Assembly (NCBI GenBank): GCA_963556145.1
Contig: OY744464.1
Coordinates: 620,001 to 684,000, forward strand
From: Hygrocybe punicea
Taxonomy: Eukaryota > Basidiomycota > Agaricomycetes > Agaricales > Hygrophoraceae
Reading direction: 5' to 3'
Length of the DNA: 64,000 bases
Shown: positions 33,150-44,127 of the stretch, in pieces
Numbering within the stretch: the stretch's first letter is position 1
How the letters are laid out: every line of letters starts with the position of its first letter
Notes under the pieces: generated by a model
What the model was told of the DNA's origin: nothing
Seen by the model: only the letters and a program-made list of their open reading frames with translations
Databases searched by the model: none
Position numbers and translations under genes: made by a program

Positions 33150-34538
33150 ATGACGGCCTCCGTTCCTTCCACCAGTAATGCAATTCCCCCTCGCAATGAC
33201 ACTCCCACCCCTCCTCCTCCTTCCACCCCTGCTCATACTCCAAAAACCCACCTTAACTCCTTCATCTCAGCATGCCTAAAGAAACTCCCTCGCCTCCAAA
33301 AACTCGCCATCAACAAAGAGAAAACAGACCGTAATAATGAACGAGATTTGAAACGCGCATATATTCTTGCCAACCCTGACTCCCCCTCCCTTCCCGTTTC
33401 CCAAAATTCTTCCCTTATTACCATCCCCGATACCGTAGAATCACCCACCCTTTCCTCCTCCCTCCACAACTCCCTTTCCCTTTTTTCCCCCATTTCGAAA
33501 GAACTTTTTTCCACTTTCCTGAAACGCCGTATGGACTCCGATCTCAACGACTCTCCCCCCAAAAAAACTAAGAAACAACACAGAGATATGGACGGCGAAG
33601 TAGAGATCATCCCTTGTATCCCCACCATGCTGGGTTTCCATCAAATTCATTACAACCTTTCCACATACCGTGTTTACTCACCTCTCTCCCTTTTTACCAA
33701 CGCCTCCCTCCGCGCTATTAACCGCGACTCCAGTACCTTAACCCTTAGGAAAATCAACCCCATCAAACCTGGCACCAAATCCCCACAAGTCCTTGACATC
33801 GAGGCCTTCGAGACAAAATACGGGAAAGAAACCGATCTATCCCACCAGGCATGGATCGAAGCCTCACACAATTATGTGCGCTTCGCCTCCCTAACTGGCA
33901 AAGATGGATCAGAAGGCACTTGGTACGCGCGCTGGGACTCCCACTTTGGATTTTTTGAGAGCCGCGAAGACGCAGTTGAATACTTCCCTGCCATCCTCGA
34001 ACTTGACATTCGTATGAGAAAAGACTATAATTCCCTCCCCTTCGCATACTCAGCTAATTTATATGACAAAGAATACGAGAAACAAAAAATGCTCTTCGTC
34101 ATCAAAAAATCCGAACGCCCTGCCACTCCCTTTATCCCGTCCTGGCGATCCTCTGCCCCCTCGTTCACCCACAAACCTTCCCTCCCCGACCGCCCTTTGG
34201 CCTCTGGCTCCTCCCGCCCATCGCAGCCCTTTCGCAAAGGCAGCGGTGGCGACCCCTCGTCTGCCGTCTGCCTCATCTGCTGTCATAGGGGGCACTTCTT
34301 CCTGAACTGTACCGCTACTTCCTTCGAAGACGGCTCCGCCCTCTACTCTTGCATTCGCAACAACGATATCATTGCCATCAGAGGCGCTTTCACCCTCTGT
34401 AGGATCTGGAACTTCAAAGGCGAAGCCGCAGGCTGCACCCACGGAGACAAACGCACACACCGTTGCACCTTCTGCGGAGAAAAATCTCATTCCTCCTTCT
34501 CCTGGACCTGCCGCAAAGAACCTGCCAAAAAGCTCTGA
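33150..34538 (+). CDS. Gag-like nucleic-acid-binding protein of DIRS-like copy 1
   Basis: 462 residues, intact frame. The Pro/Ser-rich N-terminus contains a basic segment PPKKTKKQHRDMDGE. A central folded region follows (GFHQIHYNLSTYRVYSPLSL; ASHNYVRFASLTGKDGSEG; TWYARWDSHFGFFESREDAV). The C-terminus has a zinc knuckle CLICCHRGHFFLNC, then CRIWNFKGEAAGCTHGDKRT and HRCTFCGEKSHSSFSWTC, a second Cys/His cluster. The same two-cluster ending occurs in the copy at 57 kb. Role: packaging or binding of element RNA. The ORF overlaps the RT frame by 167 bp. Confidence 0.75.
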   Translation: MTASVPSTSNAIPPRNDTPTPPPPSTPAHTPKTHLNSFISACLKKLPRLQKLAINKEKTDRNNERDLKRAYILANPDSPSLPVSQNSSLITIPDTVESPTLSSSLHNSLSLFSPISKELFSTFLKRRMDSDLNDSPPKKTKKQHRDMDGEVEIIPCIPTMLGFHQIHYNLSTYRVYSPLSLFTNASLRAINRDSSTLTLRKINPIKPGTKSPQVLDIEAFETKYGKETDLSHQAWIEASHNYVRFASLTGKDGSEGTWYARWDSHFGFFESREDAVEYFPAILELDIRMRKDYNSLPFAYSANLYDKEYEKQKMLFVIKKSERPATPFIPSWRSSAPSFTHKPSLPDRPLASGSSRPSQPFRKGSGGDPSSAVCLICCHRGHFFLNCTATSFEDGSALYSCIRNNDIIAIRGAFTLCRIWNFKGEAAGCTHGDKRTHRCTFCGEKSHSSFSWTCRKEPAKKL

Positions 34539-36468
34539 CATCACGTCCCTACGACTCCTCGACTTCCATGATCCCAAACACGACTTCCTCAAAGATATGA
34601 TCCCACGCCCAACCCCATTTCCCCGCTCTAACGCCCACGAGGCCATCTTTTCACGCATTCTAATGCCATACTCCGCAGACGCTTTCGCGTTTTTCCTAGA
34701 CAAACATGACCTCTCTCATAAATACCCTTTCTTAGTTCGCAACCTCAAACATGGCTTCCCGATGGCCGAATTCCCACCCCTCCTAAAAACCGTAATCTTC
34801 CCAAACCACCCTTCCACCTCCCTGCACAGCGACTACATCCAAGAATACCTTATAGACGAAGTCAAATCCCAACGCATGAGCGGCCCATTCTCACGCGAAG
34901 AAATGGAAGACATCCTCAAAGGACCGTTCCAATCATTGTCGACTCCCAACCCCAACCAGATGGCCTACCAGACAAACTCAGAATCCGCCGCCACCTATCC
35001 AAAGGCGACCGTCTGCACCCCTCTACCAACCACTTCGTCGACAACGCCAAATTCCCCACCCGCTTTGCGTCCGTCTCCAAGATTTCAGAGATAGTAAGTC
35101 CCTTCTCCTCAATACCCATTAGGGTCCCACTCCCTACCCATGAGGGTACCTTTACACCCATTTTGGTGTATGTTGCCAACTTCTGGCACCCGTCATCACC
35201 TATCCTGGCCACTTTTTTCCCTTATTGCCCATTCTGGCACCCGTCACCCATTCCGGTGCTCACACCCCTACCCATAGATCGCAAACGCTCCACCTGGAAC
35301 ACAAGCGATGACCCTCGACATCGCAAAATTCCACCGTACTTGTCCCATCCACCCTGAACATAAACCATGGTTTGTAGTACAAAGCACCCTAGGCTTCTAC
35401 CCAGACCACGTTTGCCCCTTCGGATGCTCATCCTCGAGCAGCAACGCCGATATGATCTCCAATGCCGGTGTCGATATCTGGATGTCCGAAGGTGTCCGAC
35501 CCATTAATAAATACGAAGATGACCTCTCCATTTTCCGCACCCCCATTACCGGCTCCACCCCCCCTTACACTTACCCCTATGACTGTGCTAGCGCCCTACA
35601 GTGCATCGCACCTCTCCAAATCCCCTGGCACCCCGATAAAGGCCAAGATTTCAATTCCTCGTTTACCTACCTCAGCTTCCTATGGAACATCGACTCCAAG
35701 CAAGTCTCTCTCCCCGAACCAAAACGAAAAAAATTCCTCCTCCATTCATCCTCCTTCATCACTTCCTTCTCAACCAACCACTGCTAAATCCTAGACGTCA
35801 TGAAAATACACGGCTCCCTATGTCACATCGCCTTCGTATACCCTGACGGCCGCTCCCGCCTTGCCTCCCTTTCAAACTTCATCGCCTCTTTCAAAGGTGA
35901 CACATTCACCCGCCGCTTCCCGCCCAAATCCCTCATCTCCGACCTCAAATGGTGGACCGAAACTCTATCCCACCCCGACGCCTTTCGATCTCTCTGCCCC
36001 AGAGGCCCCATCACGGACCTCCTTCTTTTCGTTGATGCATCCACTTCCTGGGGCATTGGGATCCTCTTCCAAGGCAAATGGGATGCCTGGAAACTCACCC
36101 CAGATTGGATCGGCCCCTCGAGAGATATTGGCTGGCTCGAAGGCATCGCCCTCGAACTCCTCATTTACATTATCGAAGAACACAACCTATCGGACTGCAA
36201 CCTACTCATCCATTCCGACAACCAAGGTATCATTGCCGCCTTCGACAAGGGTCGCAGCCGCAACTTCGAAGTCAACCTGTCGATCCGCCGCTCTGCCTCC
36301 ATCCTCTCTGCCTCCAACATCTCCCTATCCCTCCAATACATAGAATCCCTGCTAAACCCAGCCGACCCAATATCGCGCGGTATCGAAGGCCCCAAGGCTA
36401 ACCGCCTCTTCTCATCTTTCCAGCTCCCTGAAGAGCTCCGCCCCTTTTTCGTTCATGTACAGGTATGA
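34372..36468 (+). pseudogene. reverse transcriptase/RNase H of DIRS-like copy 1, broken
   Basis: The frame opens inside Gag (+1) with PYSADAFAFFLDKHDLSHKY and KSQRMSGPFSREEMEDILKG. A frameshift near 34930 leads to PDGLPDKLRIRRHLSKGDRL and NAKFPTRFASVSKISEI. A 184-nt intron (35094-35277) follows, then NAPPGTQAMTLDIAKFHRTC (palm motif A, Asp), PFGCSSSSSNADM (motif B region) and INKYEDDLSIFR (motif C, YEDD). TAA at 35785-35787 interrupts SFSTNHC*ILDVMKIHGSL where Gln is likely. RNase H follows: LLFVDASTSWGIGIL, WLEGIALELL, LLIHSDNQGIIAAFDKGRSRN and ADPISRG supply the D-E-D-D set. End: LPEELRPFFVHV. It is probably inactive because of the frameshift and stop. Confidence 0.8.
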
Positions 36469-36499
36469 CTACCCCCCCACTACCCCTCCTCCCCCATTA

Positions 36500-37855
36500 A
36501 CCTGTAACCCAGATATAAATCTTGGAACGCTGCGGCAGCAAGTGCTGCCGCGACTGTAGAGGAGGTACCTCAGGTGGAGAAACCCAAACCCCGTCGGCCG
36601 CGCCCTCAGGCTCACTCTCTCCCAACTCCACCTAGCCTACCACCACGCACCCCTACAGCTCGAACCATCAACCCCCGCAAACCGCAGGCTGGTCGAAACA
36701 TCACTCCTAACCTCTCTAGACCCCACGTCGCCGTGGCCGACCGCCTGCGCTACTGGTCAACCCCACACTCCCTACGTTTCCAACACACTGTCAGACATTC
36801 CCTCCCCGAAGATGTAGCAGACCTCACCTTCCACACCATCCATGTGTCCTTTGCCCCCACCACAAAGACCTCCTATGGTGCCGGCCTCCTTCGCTTTACC
36901 CAATTCTGCAACCAACACGGCATCCCCGAATCCGACCGCATGCCCGCTTCCCACATCCTCCTTGCCGCCTTCATTAGTGTCCGCACAAGTCTCCAGCTGC
37001 ACAATCAAATCGTGGCTCTCCGGCATCAGAGCCTGGCATGAAACCAACGATGCCCCCTGGAATGGCGACTCGCGTTGGGTCCAAATGGCCCGCACCATGG
37101 CAAACAAAGAAGGCTCTACCTTCCGCAAAAAAAAACGCTCCCCCGTCACCACAGAGCACCTAACTTGCCTGCTAAGTGCCCTCGACCTTTCCAACCCCCT
37201 CCATGCAGCCATCTGGGCCGTCGCCACTATGACTTTCTGGGGCTGTCGCCGCCTTGGAGAAACAACCATCCCCTCCATAGCGGCCTTCGACCCCAAATTC
37301 CATGCCCCCCGCTCCACCACCGTCACCTTCAAATCCAACCTGGACCAATCGTCCTTCACCTCCTTCCACATCCCATGGACGAAATCCACCAAAGAAGAAG
37401 GAGGAACCGTCGTCCTCACAGCACGAAATGACCCCCTATGCCCCGTAAAAGCTCTCCAGAACCACTTGCTCATCAACGCCAACGTACCTGCACATGCCCC
37501 CTTTTTCGCATTTCTCAACAAGAACGGGCAATGGTCCCACCTTCTCAAACACAACTTTCTCGCTTTCTGTACCAAGATATGGTCCTCAGCCTCCCTCTCT
37601 CTCGTTCTCGGACACAGCTTCCACATCGGCGGTGCCTCCGAACTACTCCTCGCCGGCACCCCCCCAGAAATCGTAGCAGCCGTCGGCGGTTGGACATCAC
37701 TCGCATTCCTCTTGTACTGGCGCCACATCAAAGAAATCCTGCCCATGAATATCACTAAAGCTTACAAAAAGCAACGAATCCAAGAACTTGCAGTCTCCTT
37801 AGAAGAATTCCGTACCAGAAATAACATACCAAAGTTGTTAGTAATAGATGAATAA
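36500..37855 (+). pseudogene. tyrosine recombinase of DIRS-like copy 1, frameshifted, catalytic Arg lost
   Basis: The N-terminal core-binding part reads RPHVAVADRLRYWSTPHSLR, TKTSYGAGLLRFTQFCNQHG and RMPASHILLAAFI. A one-base shift near 36975 then leads to SSCTIKSWLSGIRAWHETND. The catalytic domain has the first Arg in WGCRRLGE, Lys in PWTKSTKEEGG, the HxxR box as GHSFHIGGASELLLAG and the nucleophile Tyr in LLYWRHI. The second catalytic Arg of HxxR is His here (CAC at the position where CGC is expected), a C-to-T change on the opposite strand. End: TAA 37853-37855. Normally this enzyme inserts the circular cDNA of the element; this copy should be dead. Confidence 0.8.
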
Positions 37856-39504
37856 CCATGCCATACATGCCCGTATACACATACTGCAAACCACCTGATG
37901 GATCTCAACCTCATTTGGGGAAGCCGTATTACGATCGATCGCAATCCGCCTGTTGTGAGCTTGAGCTCCATTTGGTATACTCGGATTCGCGCCCGATCGC
38001 CATACGGCCCTCTTTTCTGATTCTGAGTCTTACCTTGTGCTCAAAATATTTTGTTTTTGCCACGCTGACCTTCTTCTCCATTTGGTCCTCCTTTGGCACC
38101 TCTTCCAAAATCGCCGATCTCGGACTTTTCTGCTTAGTCAGCACTTTCCCATCTGGCACCGTCAAGCCGAACCTCTGGGCCAACTTTCTCTTCAGCTTGC
38201 CGGTTTGTCAAAGTCGAAAACAAAACATTTTTCCCCAAACTCGCAAACCTCTCAATTTGAGATTTCGATAATAACATCCATCTCACCGTTCCCTAACCCC
38301 CCACCCTTTACCGCCATTCTGTAACCGCTTACGCCCCTTAGCCTATCCAACCCGAATCCAGGGGTTCTGGAACAGAGGAGAAGTGTGGGGGAAAGTACAA
38401 AGAGAGATATGCAATACGAAGAGAGAGGACTAAGAAATAGGTTGGAAGTGTGATGATAAGATGTGAGGTGGAATGATAACCTGTATTCTTCTCTTATATA
38501 TTTTGTAGTGTAAATGTACAACTTTTATACTACTGATGGAATCCTGTGCTATAGTAAATATGTGCTACAAGCAAAGGCTGTAAGTGATAGGGGATGAGTG
38601 GAGAAAAGGATAGGAGGTGGGTGCTATGTACTAGGGAGCGGGAAATGAAGATGTATGATATACAAATAGAAACACACTAATTCCAGGTTGTTAGGAACAT
38701 CGCATCATTGATAGGAATGATTCCAGAGTCGGAATCTGGAGCGGAATCATTAGAGAGGACCAGAATCGGGCGGAATCAATGATATTGGACTGGAAATGGA
38801 CAGGAATGGAGGGGAATATGAAGAGGAAACGGATCCACATGATCTGGAGCCTCTACAGTGCACATTCTTGGTATCATCTTTGACAAGCAACTGGATTCTC
38901 AGCTCCACAGAACAAGCATGCTTGCTGCACATATATGTGATGAGATTATGGATGGATATAGGTGAACTTAGGGACACAGAGGATTTGTCCAGTCTATTGG
39001 ATTTGTGTGTCCAACAGTGTGATGGCATTGTTAGGACTGAGCACAAAGAGTCAATTACTCAGGTGTGGATTGAGCAGACCACAGATTGAGCACACTCGAT
39101 CTGCATATCAAGCAGCATTGTTACACAGATTGAGTATGCTCGATCTGCATATCAGACTTAGTCTTTGTGCATATCAAGCAGAGTTGTTACATGGATCAAG
39201 TGTCCTCAATCTGCTGAACCACTATGATAGATCCAGGTCTAAAATACCTTTTACATGAGGCATACACATGTCTGGCAAGTACTCTGTTTCAAGCTTGGAA
39301 GTGTGAACTGCAAAGTATGTTCTGCAGCCACAAACCTTACCACCTTGTCCACCAACAATGTGAACCCAATTCCCCACCATGAAAAGTCACCCGTCCCAGG
39401 CTTGCCCATTGAAACCGATTCAATAGCCAACAAGCAGAGTGCACCGGTGAGTGAATGCAAAGATGTGGCAGGGTTAGTTAATCACTGTCACAACCAAGGA
39501 TGAA
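37856..39504. other. 3' flank of DIRS-like copy 1 and repeat debris
   Basis: 37856-38340 is probably the element's 3' region (C-rich, no gene). 38690-38815 is rich in GGAATGATTCC/CCAGAGTCGGAATC motifs, typical of small inverted-repeat elements. 39080-39220 holds three imperfect copies of GATTGAG..CTCGATCTGCATATCA. No gene is supported. Confidence 0.35.
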
Positions 39505-39885
39505 ATGTACATGCCTGCACAGCATGTGATGTACACACAAATTATACTCACAGTGATGATTGGATACGTGAAGATTGACATCATAAAAGAGCATGGCAAA
39601 TTTTTCTTTGGGAAGTGGAGTACATGGGCACTCAAGGAGAAGAAAGTGAAGGAACTTGTGCAGTCAATGGAGCAGGAAGGGGTGCAATGGTTCAGGGGTG
39701 ATGCATTGCTGCTGTTTGTGGATGGGGCATCACTGACGATGAAGGATTTGACAGGTGGGTGTGAAGCTGCTGACGCTGACGTTGATGCCTTCAGGAATGG
39801 AGATGCTGCGAGAGTGGAACCACACCTTACAGCATATCTTTTCCACAAGACATGGCTCAACCAAGATGGACAATTCCCACTCTGA
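39505..39885 (+). CDS. possible remnant of a transposon-associated protein
   Basis: The frame reads IGYVKIDIIKEHGKFFFGKW, then LKEKKVKELVQSMEQEGVQW and FRGDALLLFVDGASLTMKDL. It resembles, from memory, small proteins near mushroom DNA transposons, but I cannot name the family. No start, intron or end is certain. It runs into the 44-bp minisatellite. Confidence 0.2.
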   Translation: MYMPAQHVMYTQIILTVMIGYVKIDIIKEHGKFFFGKWSTWALKEKKVKELVQSMEQEGVQWFRGDALLLFVDGASLTMKDLTGGCEAADADVDAFRNGDAARVEPHLTAYLFHKTWLNQDGQFPL

Positions 39886-39989
39886 GTGGGCCAGCCAATC
39901 TCGGCCAACCAATATCTTTGTCCAGGGCAGATGGCTTGGCCAAGGGGTCTATGTTCTGAGGTACATGAGTTGGCTGAAGCAGAGGGATA

Positions 39990-40465
39990 TATTGGCCAAC
40001 CGGTCTGGGTATTTTGGCTCACCATGGAACATGGATTGGCTGACTGCCCTGGGTATGTTGGCTGGCCATGAAAGGTGGATTGGCTGACCGGTCTGGGTAT
40101 GTGGGCTGGCCATGGAACATGGATTGGCCAACTGGTCTGGGCTTTTTGGCTGGCCATTAAAGGTGGATTGGCTGACCAGTCTGGGCTTTTTGGCTAGCCA
40201 TGGAACATAGGTTGGCCGACTGCCCTGGGTATTTTGGCTGGCCATGGAACATGGATTGGCTGACCAGTCTGGTTATGTCGGCTGGCCATGGAACAAGGGT
40301 TGGCCAACTGCCCTGGGTATTTTGGCTGGCCATGGAACATGGATTGGCCGACCGGTCTGGGTATTTTGGCTGGCCATGGAACATGGATTAGCCGACCGGT
40401 CTGGGTATTTTGACTGGCCATGGAATATGGATTGGCCAACCAGTCTGGGTATGTCGGCTGAATAC
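39990..40465. repeat. 44-bp minisatellite, 10-11 regular units
   Basis: Units of the type TTTTGGCTGGCCATGGAACA + TGGATTGGCCGACCGGTCTGGGTA begin every 44 bp (CCATG at 40022, 40066, 40110, 40154, 40198, 40242, 40286, 40330, 40374, 40418). Degenerate copies extend left to about 39885. Because 44 is not a multiple of three, repeat peptides appear in several frames; none is a gene. Confidence 0.9.
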
Positions 40466-40560
40466 TATATATTGGCTTGCTGGCCATTATTGGCAGATGG
40501 TTATGGTCCAGTTGGTTAGGAATATATTAGTGTGAACTAAATCTTCTCTAATGATATGTA

Positions 40561-43500
40561 TTACTCCATCTTGTTGGCAAAGGCAATTTCTGCTTGTGCT
40601 ATCATATTCCTCCACATTACCATTTGTTTTTCAACATAACAGATGTGCCCCCTCAGTCCGGGACCAACTTTGTCACAATGTGCTTCCCATTGCACTTCCT
40701 GGTGTTGCAACCAACGAATCATGTTACCCATTTCTGACTTCACGCTTTGCAAGTCTTCAGACCACCGATCATATCTGGCCTTGCCGCGGAGCCAGTTTAC
40801 ACAATACACTGTATAGCAGTAAGATCTTCCATGAATTGCTGTAGGAGAACCATTATTTACCTTCCTGCATCCAATCGTTGTCCCCAGTATTATTCCTATC
40901 TTTCATCCACCATATCCAGGGAAGCTTGTGACTCCTCTGGCCCACTCTATTCTCCTCAAGCATATCACCACTCATCTTGATATCCTCCTGCCTCAGCACC
41001 TTGAAACGATCCAAAATGTCTGCACTCCCCCCTAGACTGACCAATGCTCAACGAGCCTGCCTGTAGCTGGTGGTGTTATGGATCACTTCTGCAGCGGGCT
41101 CCGGCAACAATCAACTTAGCAGGGGATTGGTTTCCAGAGATAGAGAACAGCAGTTTCATTGTTGCTTATAACTAAGACAACACTGCTACAAGGGGGTGGT
41201 TCATGGTTTAATGTCATTGTGAGCCATGGGGGTTACCCAAGATAAGGGGGTCTGCCCCAAGAACCAGACTAAACATAAGGAAAAGAAAGAAGAAAAAGTC
41301 CGAACCAACAACAAGAACAGTATATGTAGTGACTGGTCTTGCGGGGAGGTAAATAGAAATGCAACCATGAAGCTACAACATGTCCAACTACACCATGTGT
41401 TCACCATGAGGCACACATGAGGCGTCCTCATGTCAATGTTCTCATGATCCAACTGGAGGCCTGGGTGTCATTGAGGATAGAAGAGGTCCAGATGACTCGG
41501 ATGATTTGTCATCAGATCATGTGACATGCAGAATTGCCAATTCGGGGTCTATACTTGCTGTAACTGGCAAGTGCGCAGTCTGGCAAGTGCAATGCACGGT
41601 TGGGTTGTAGAGGGGTATTGTCCAGTGTGGGATTGGTGATGAGAGTCTTGAGGTAGTGTGGATATAGCGGCAAGGTTGGTATGAAAGAAAACAAAGGAGG
41701 AAAAACCAACTAAGACAGTGGGCTAGTTGAGGTCAGACATGTGAACAGCATAAGCTGTACCAGATGATGATGTCTGTGTCAATGATGTATTGAGGGGCGG
41801 TGTCTTGTCCTGTCTATGGAACAATGCAGTCCACCTGATGTCGGTATTCATCCAAGAAAGGGTATTATTGTAAACAAGTGTGGGAGGTATCAAGGTTATA
41901 GATGGAAAAGGATAAATGAATGTGGGTCCAGGTTTTGAGTCATGGCATGAGTGACAAGCTGTGGGAATAAGATGTTGGGTGCTGCATTGAAGCGATGTCA
42001 TGTGAACAATACACAATACGGGTCGGTTCACTGTATTGGGAAGTCATATGGTCTGTGGTCAAAGTCTGAAGGTATGTGCTTCGGCGATGGTTGGATTGGA
42101 GAGAACAGTGACATGTTGTGTGATCGAGGATTGTTCAGAGTGCACAAGCAGGTGAGGAATGTCGTCGGATCATCAGGAAGGATAATGGCAGGCACAGAAT
42201 ACAAAAGTGGAAACCAAATATCCAGGTATGGCAATTGTCAATTATGTGGTGGGATATTGTCAAGGTGGAAGTTGGAAGTATCGATGGCAGAAGGGTTTTG
42301 GTACTGATGCCAAAGATAGATCATAACAAGGTAAAAACCAATAAGGAAAGTGATGCCAATGCTGCCAATGATGATTACGGTAATTAGCTGTGTTGGGAGT
42401 ACAGCCATTGTGTATCAGTTTGTCGTGGGACGAAGTAAACAATATGTCAGGGCAAGGGAAAAGACAATGGCGATGATGTCTGTCAGCAAGGAGACTATTC
42501 GGATACAGCAAGGTCACATGGGATATGTCCATGGTTGGTCTGGATTGTTCTAGAAGAAAGGATCAAAAAGAAACAAGAACAAGAATAAACAACAATGTCC
42601 AAAAGAAGACAAAAGGTAAAGGGGAACAAAAAAGGATGGTATGGTAAAGTGGAATTGTCATCGTGGGTAACAGAGTCGGAATCGGAGTTGCGGAGTTGAA
42701 AAACGTAACAATGGCATATTTGGAAACTTTTTGCTGGATGGCATGTATGGCATTCCATGCTCGAGTCTTCTTCTTCTGACTGTTTGCTCCATGGACAGAG
42801 GTTCGAAAAATTACCATTTTCTCACCCAGTGTCATTCTCAAGTTTTCCAAACAATTGTTTGCTTGCCCCACCCTGATTTCCACCTCCTGAGCAGCCAAAT
42901 TTTCCAAACCCAGCCGAGCACATCCCTCAATTCCCAAGGTAGATGGCATTGTAAGTCAACAGTTTTCAGGCCATTCTGTGACGTTATCATCATCATCTTC
43001 ATCTACCTCGCCCTCCTCATCCAAATCCATGATCCAATCATCAGCATCTGATTCACAATTCACCAAATTACAGTCATCCACTTGTTCACCCAGTATTCTG
43101 TGCATTTTTCTGTGGAATGAATCGATTCGAGACTGAACCCTATTTTGACGATCCTCCAGATTTGCCTTGTCTGTGAAACTGCCCATTTTTTGAACAGCAC
43201 GTGCCATTGTCTTCAGAGTATTCCTGTAGGGTAAACAATTGTCAAAGAGATGATTGATGAGAATGAGGATACATCCTACTGTGCTTATTCTATGTTTATT
43301 CCTTCATTTAAAATGGTCACCCGACCAGCCATTACATCTTTGGGATTCCCTGTTGTCAGTCTCAACCTGATCTCAGCCTGCGATGGTGCTGGTGAAACAT
43401 CATTACTATGTCCAAATTACCCACACTTTACAAGACAAACCTTTCTCCATTCTGACGTCGAATACCCTCAAATAGTCACCATGGAAATCCATTGCCCTTC

Positions 43501-43905
43501 TTTCTTCTTCCTTCCACTGTGACAGCACTTGCTCATCAACGGTTTCACAAAGCTCCTCAAAGGCTGCCTTCATTTCCTGCATTCCATCTACTGCTTTATC
43601 ATACCTTTTCAACAAAGACTGAACTGTGGGATGGCTATGGTGATGATTTGTATTGATGACATGCCTGTGAATCATGTACCCATTCCTACCAACTTCTTCC
43701 AATTTGAATCCCTCATAAGGTCATCCAGGATCTCACGGTGTTGGGATTTTGACATGAAACGAATAAAACTGAAATCTTGTTGATGATAGCCCACAGTGTC
43801 TCCAAAATTTCGCCATCCTGCTGACCAGCACCATGAATGAAGTTGAGACTGAATAGGGCAAAACACTTGGCAACATGTGCACCAAGATGAAACTTGGACC
43901 TTTTT
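40561..43905 (-). pseudogene. KDZ transposase remnant (C-terminal half), interrupted by an insertion
   Basis: Minus-strand pieces in order: 43905-43720 (HLGAHVAKCFALFSLNFIHG, then GAGQQDGEILETLW), 43760-43680 (EILDDLMRDSNWKKLVGM), 43640-43420 (MQEMKAAFEELCETVDEQVL), 43207-42960, and 42900-42715 (ENLAAQEVEIRVGQANNCLE, NLRMTLGEKMVIFRTSVHGA and KVSKYA). The frame resumes after an insert at 41073 with YRQAR*ALVSLGGSADILD, RVGQRSHKLPWIWW, MYCVNWLRGKARYDRWSEDL and YVEKQMVMWRNMIAQAEIAF, ending near 40561. This is the C-terminal region of another clade of KDZ transposase than the one at 17.7 kb. TGA at 41048-41050 fits CGA to TGA. The N-terminal half and the catalytic Asp motifs are missing. Several frame changes may be introns or decay. 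Confidence 0.68.
41074..42715. mobile_element. 1.6-kb insertion in the KDZ remnant, unclassified
   Basis: Coding of the KDZ remnant stops after KVSKYA (about 42716) and resumes with YRQAR (41073), so the DNA between is an insertion. Its one end is TGTTATGGATCACTTCTGCA (41074), the other near 42712 reads TGTTACG on the opposite strand, giving TGTTAYG..CRTAACA ends as in an LTR or short inverted repeat. The first ~235 bp recur inverted at 43895-44127. No coding domain was recognised inside. No clean target duplication was found. Confidence 0.5.
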
Positions 43906-44127
43906 CTTCTTTTCCCTTCTTTACATTTAGTCTGGTTCTTGGGGGCCAACCCATCTTGCCTTGGGTAACCCTACAGTTCACAATGACATTAGCCCATGAA
44001 CACCCCCCCTCTTAGCAGTGCTGTCTTAGTTGTAAGCAACAATGAAAGCTGTTGTTCTCTCCTCTGGAAATCAACCCTCAGTTAAGTTGATTGTTGCTGG
44101 AGCCCACTGTAGAAGTGATCCATAACA
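43895..44127 (-). repeat. inverted second copy of the 41,074-41,310 end sequence
   Basis: Read on the minus strand from 44127, TGTTATGGATCACTTCTACA, CAACAATCAACTTA, TCATTGTTGCTTA and CAAGAACCAGACTAAA follow in the same order as on the plus strand from 41074. Similarity is about 85-90% over 235 bp. It abuts the start of the KDZ remnant. Confidence 0.8.

Larger units (their letters stand above)
33150..37855 (+). mobile_element. DIRS-like tyrosine-recombinase retrotransposon, copy 1, degenerate
   Basis: Coding order is Gag-like protein, reverse transcriptase plus RNase H, tyrosine recombinase. This combination defines the DIRS order; no methyltransferase domain is visible, as in Ngaro-type elements. 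The Gag and RT frames overlap with a +1 shift. Lesions (two frameshifts, one TAA, one altered catalytic residue) mean it cannot move itself. It is C-rich with strong pyrimidine bias on the coding strand, unlike copy 2 at 57 kb, with which it shares only distant protein similarity. Confidence 0.82.

Noticed and set aside
34059..34703. 214-residue minus-strand frame opposite the Gag end, and 327-residue frame at 36772-37755
   Set aside because: Mirror frames of C-rich DIRS coding DNA; composition is Gly/Arg-biased and no motif is present, while the plus strand shows clear zinc knuckles and recombinase motifs.
39474..40487. Minus-strand frames of repeated SMASQNTQTGWPIHVPWPA-like peptides
   Set aside because: Translation of the 44-bp minisatellite in changing frames.
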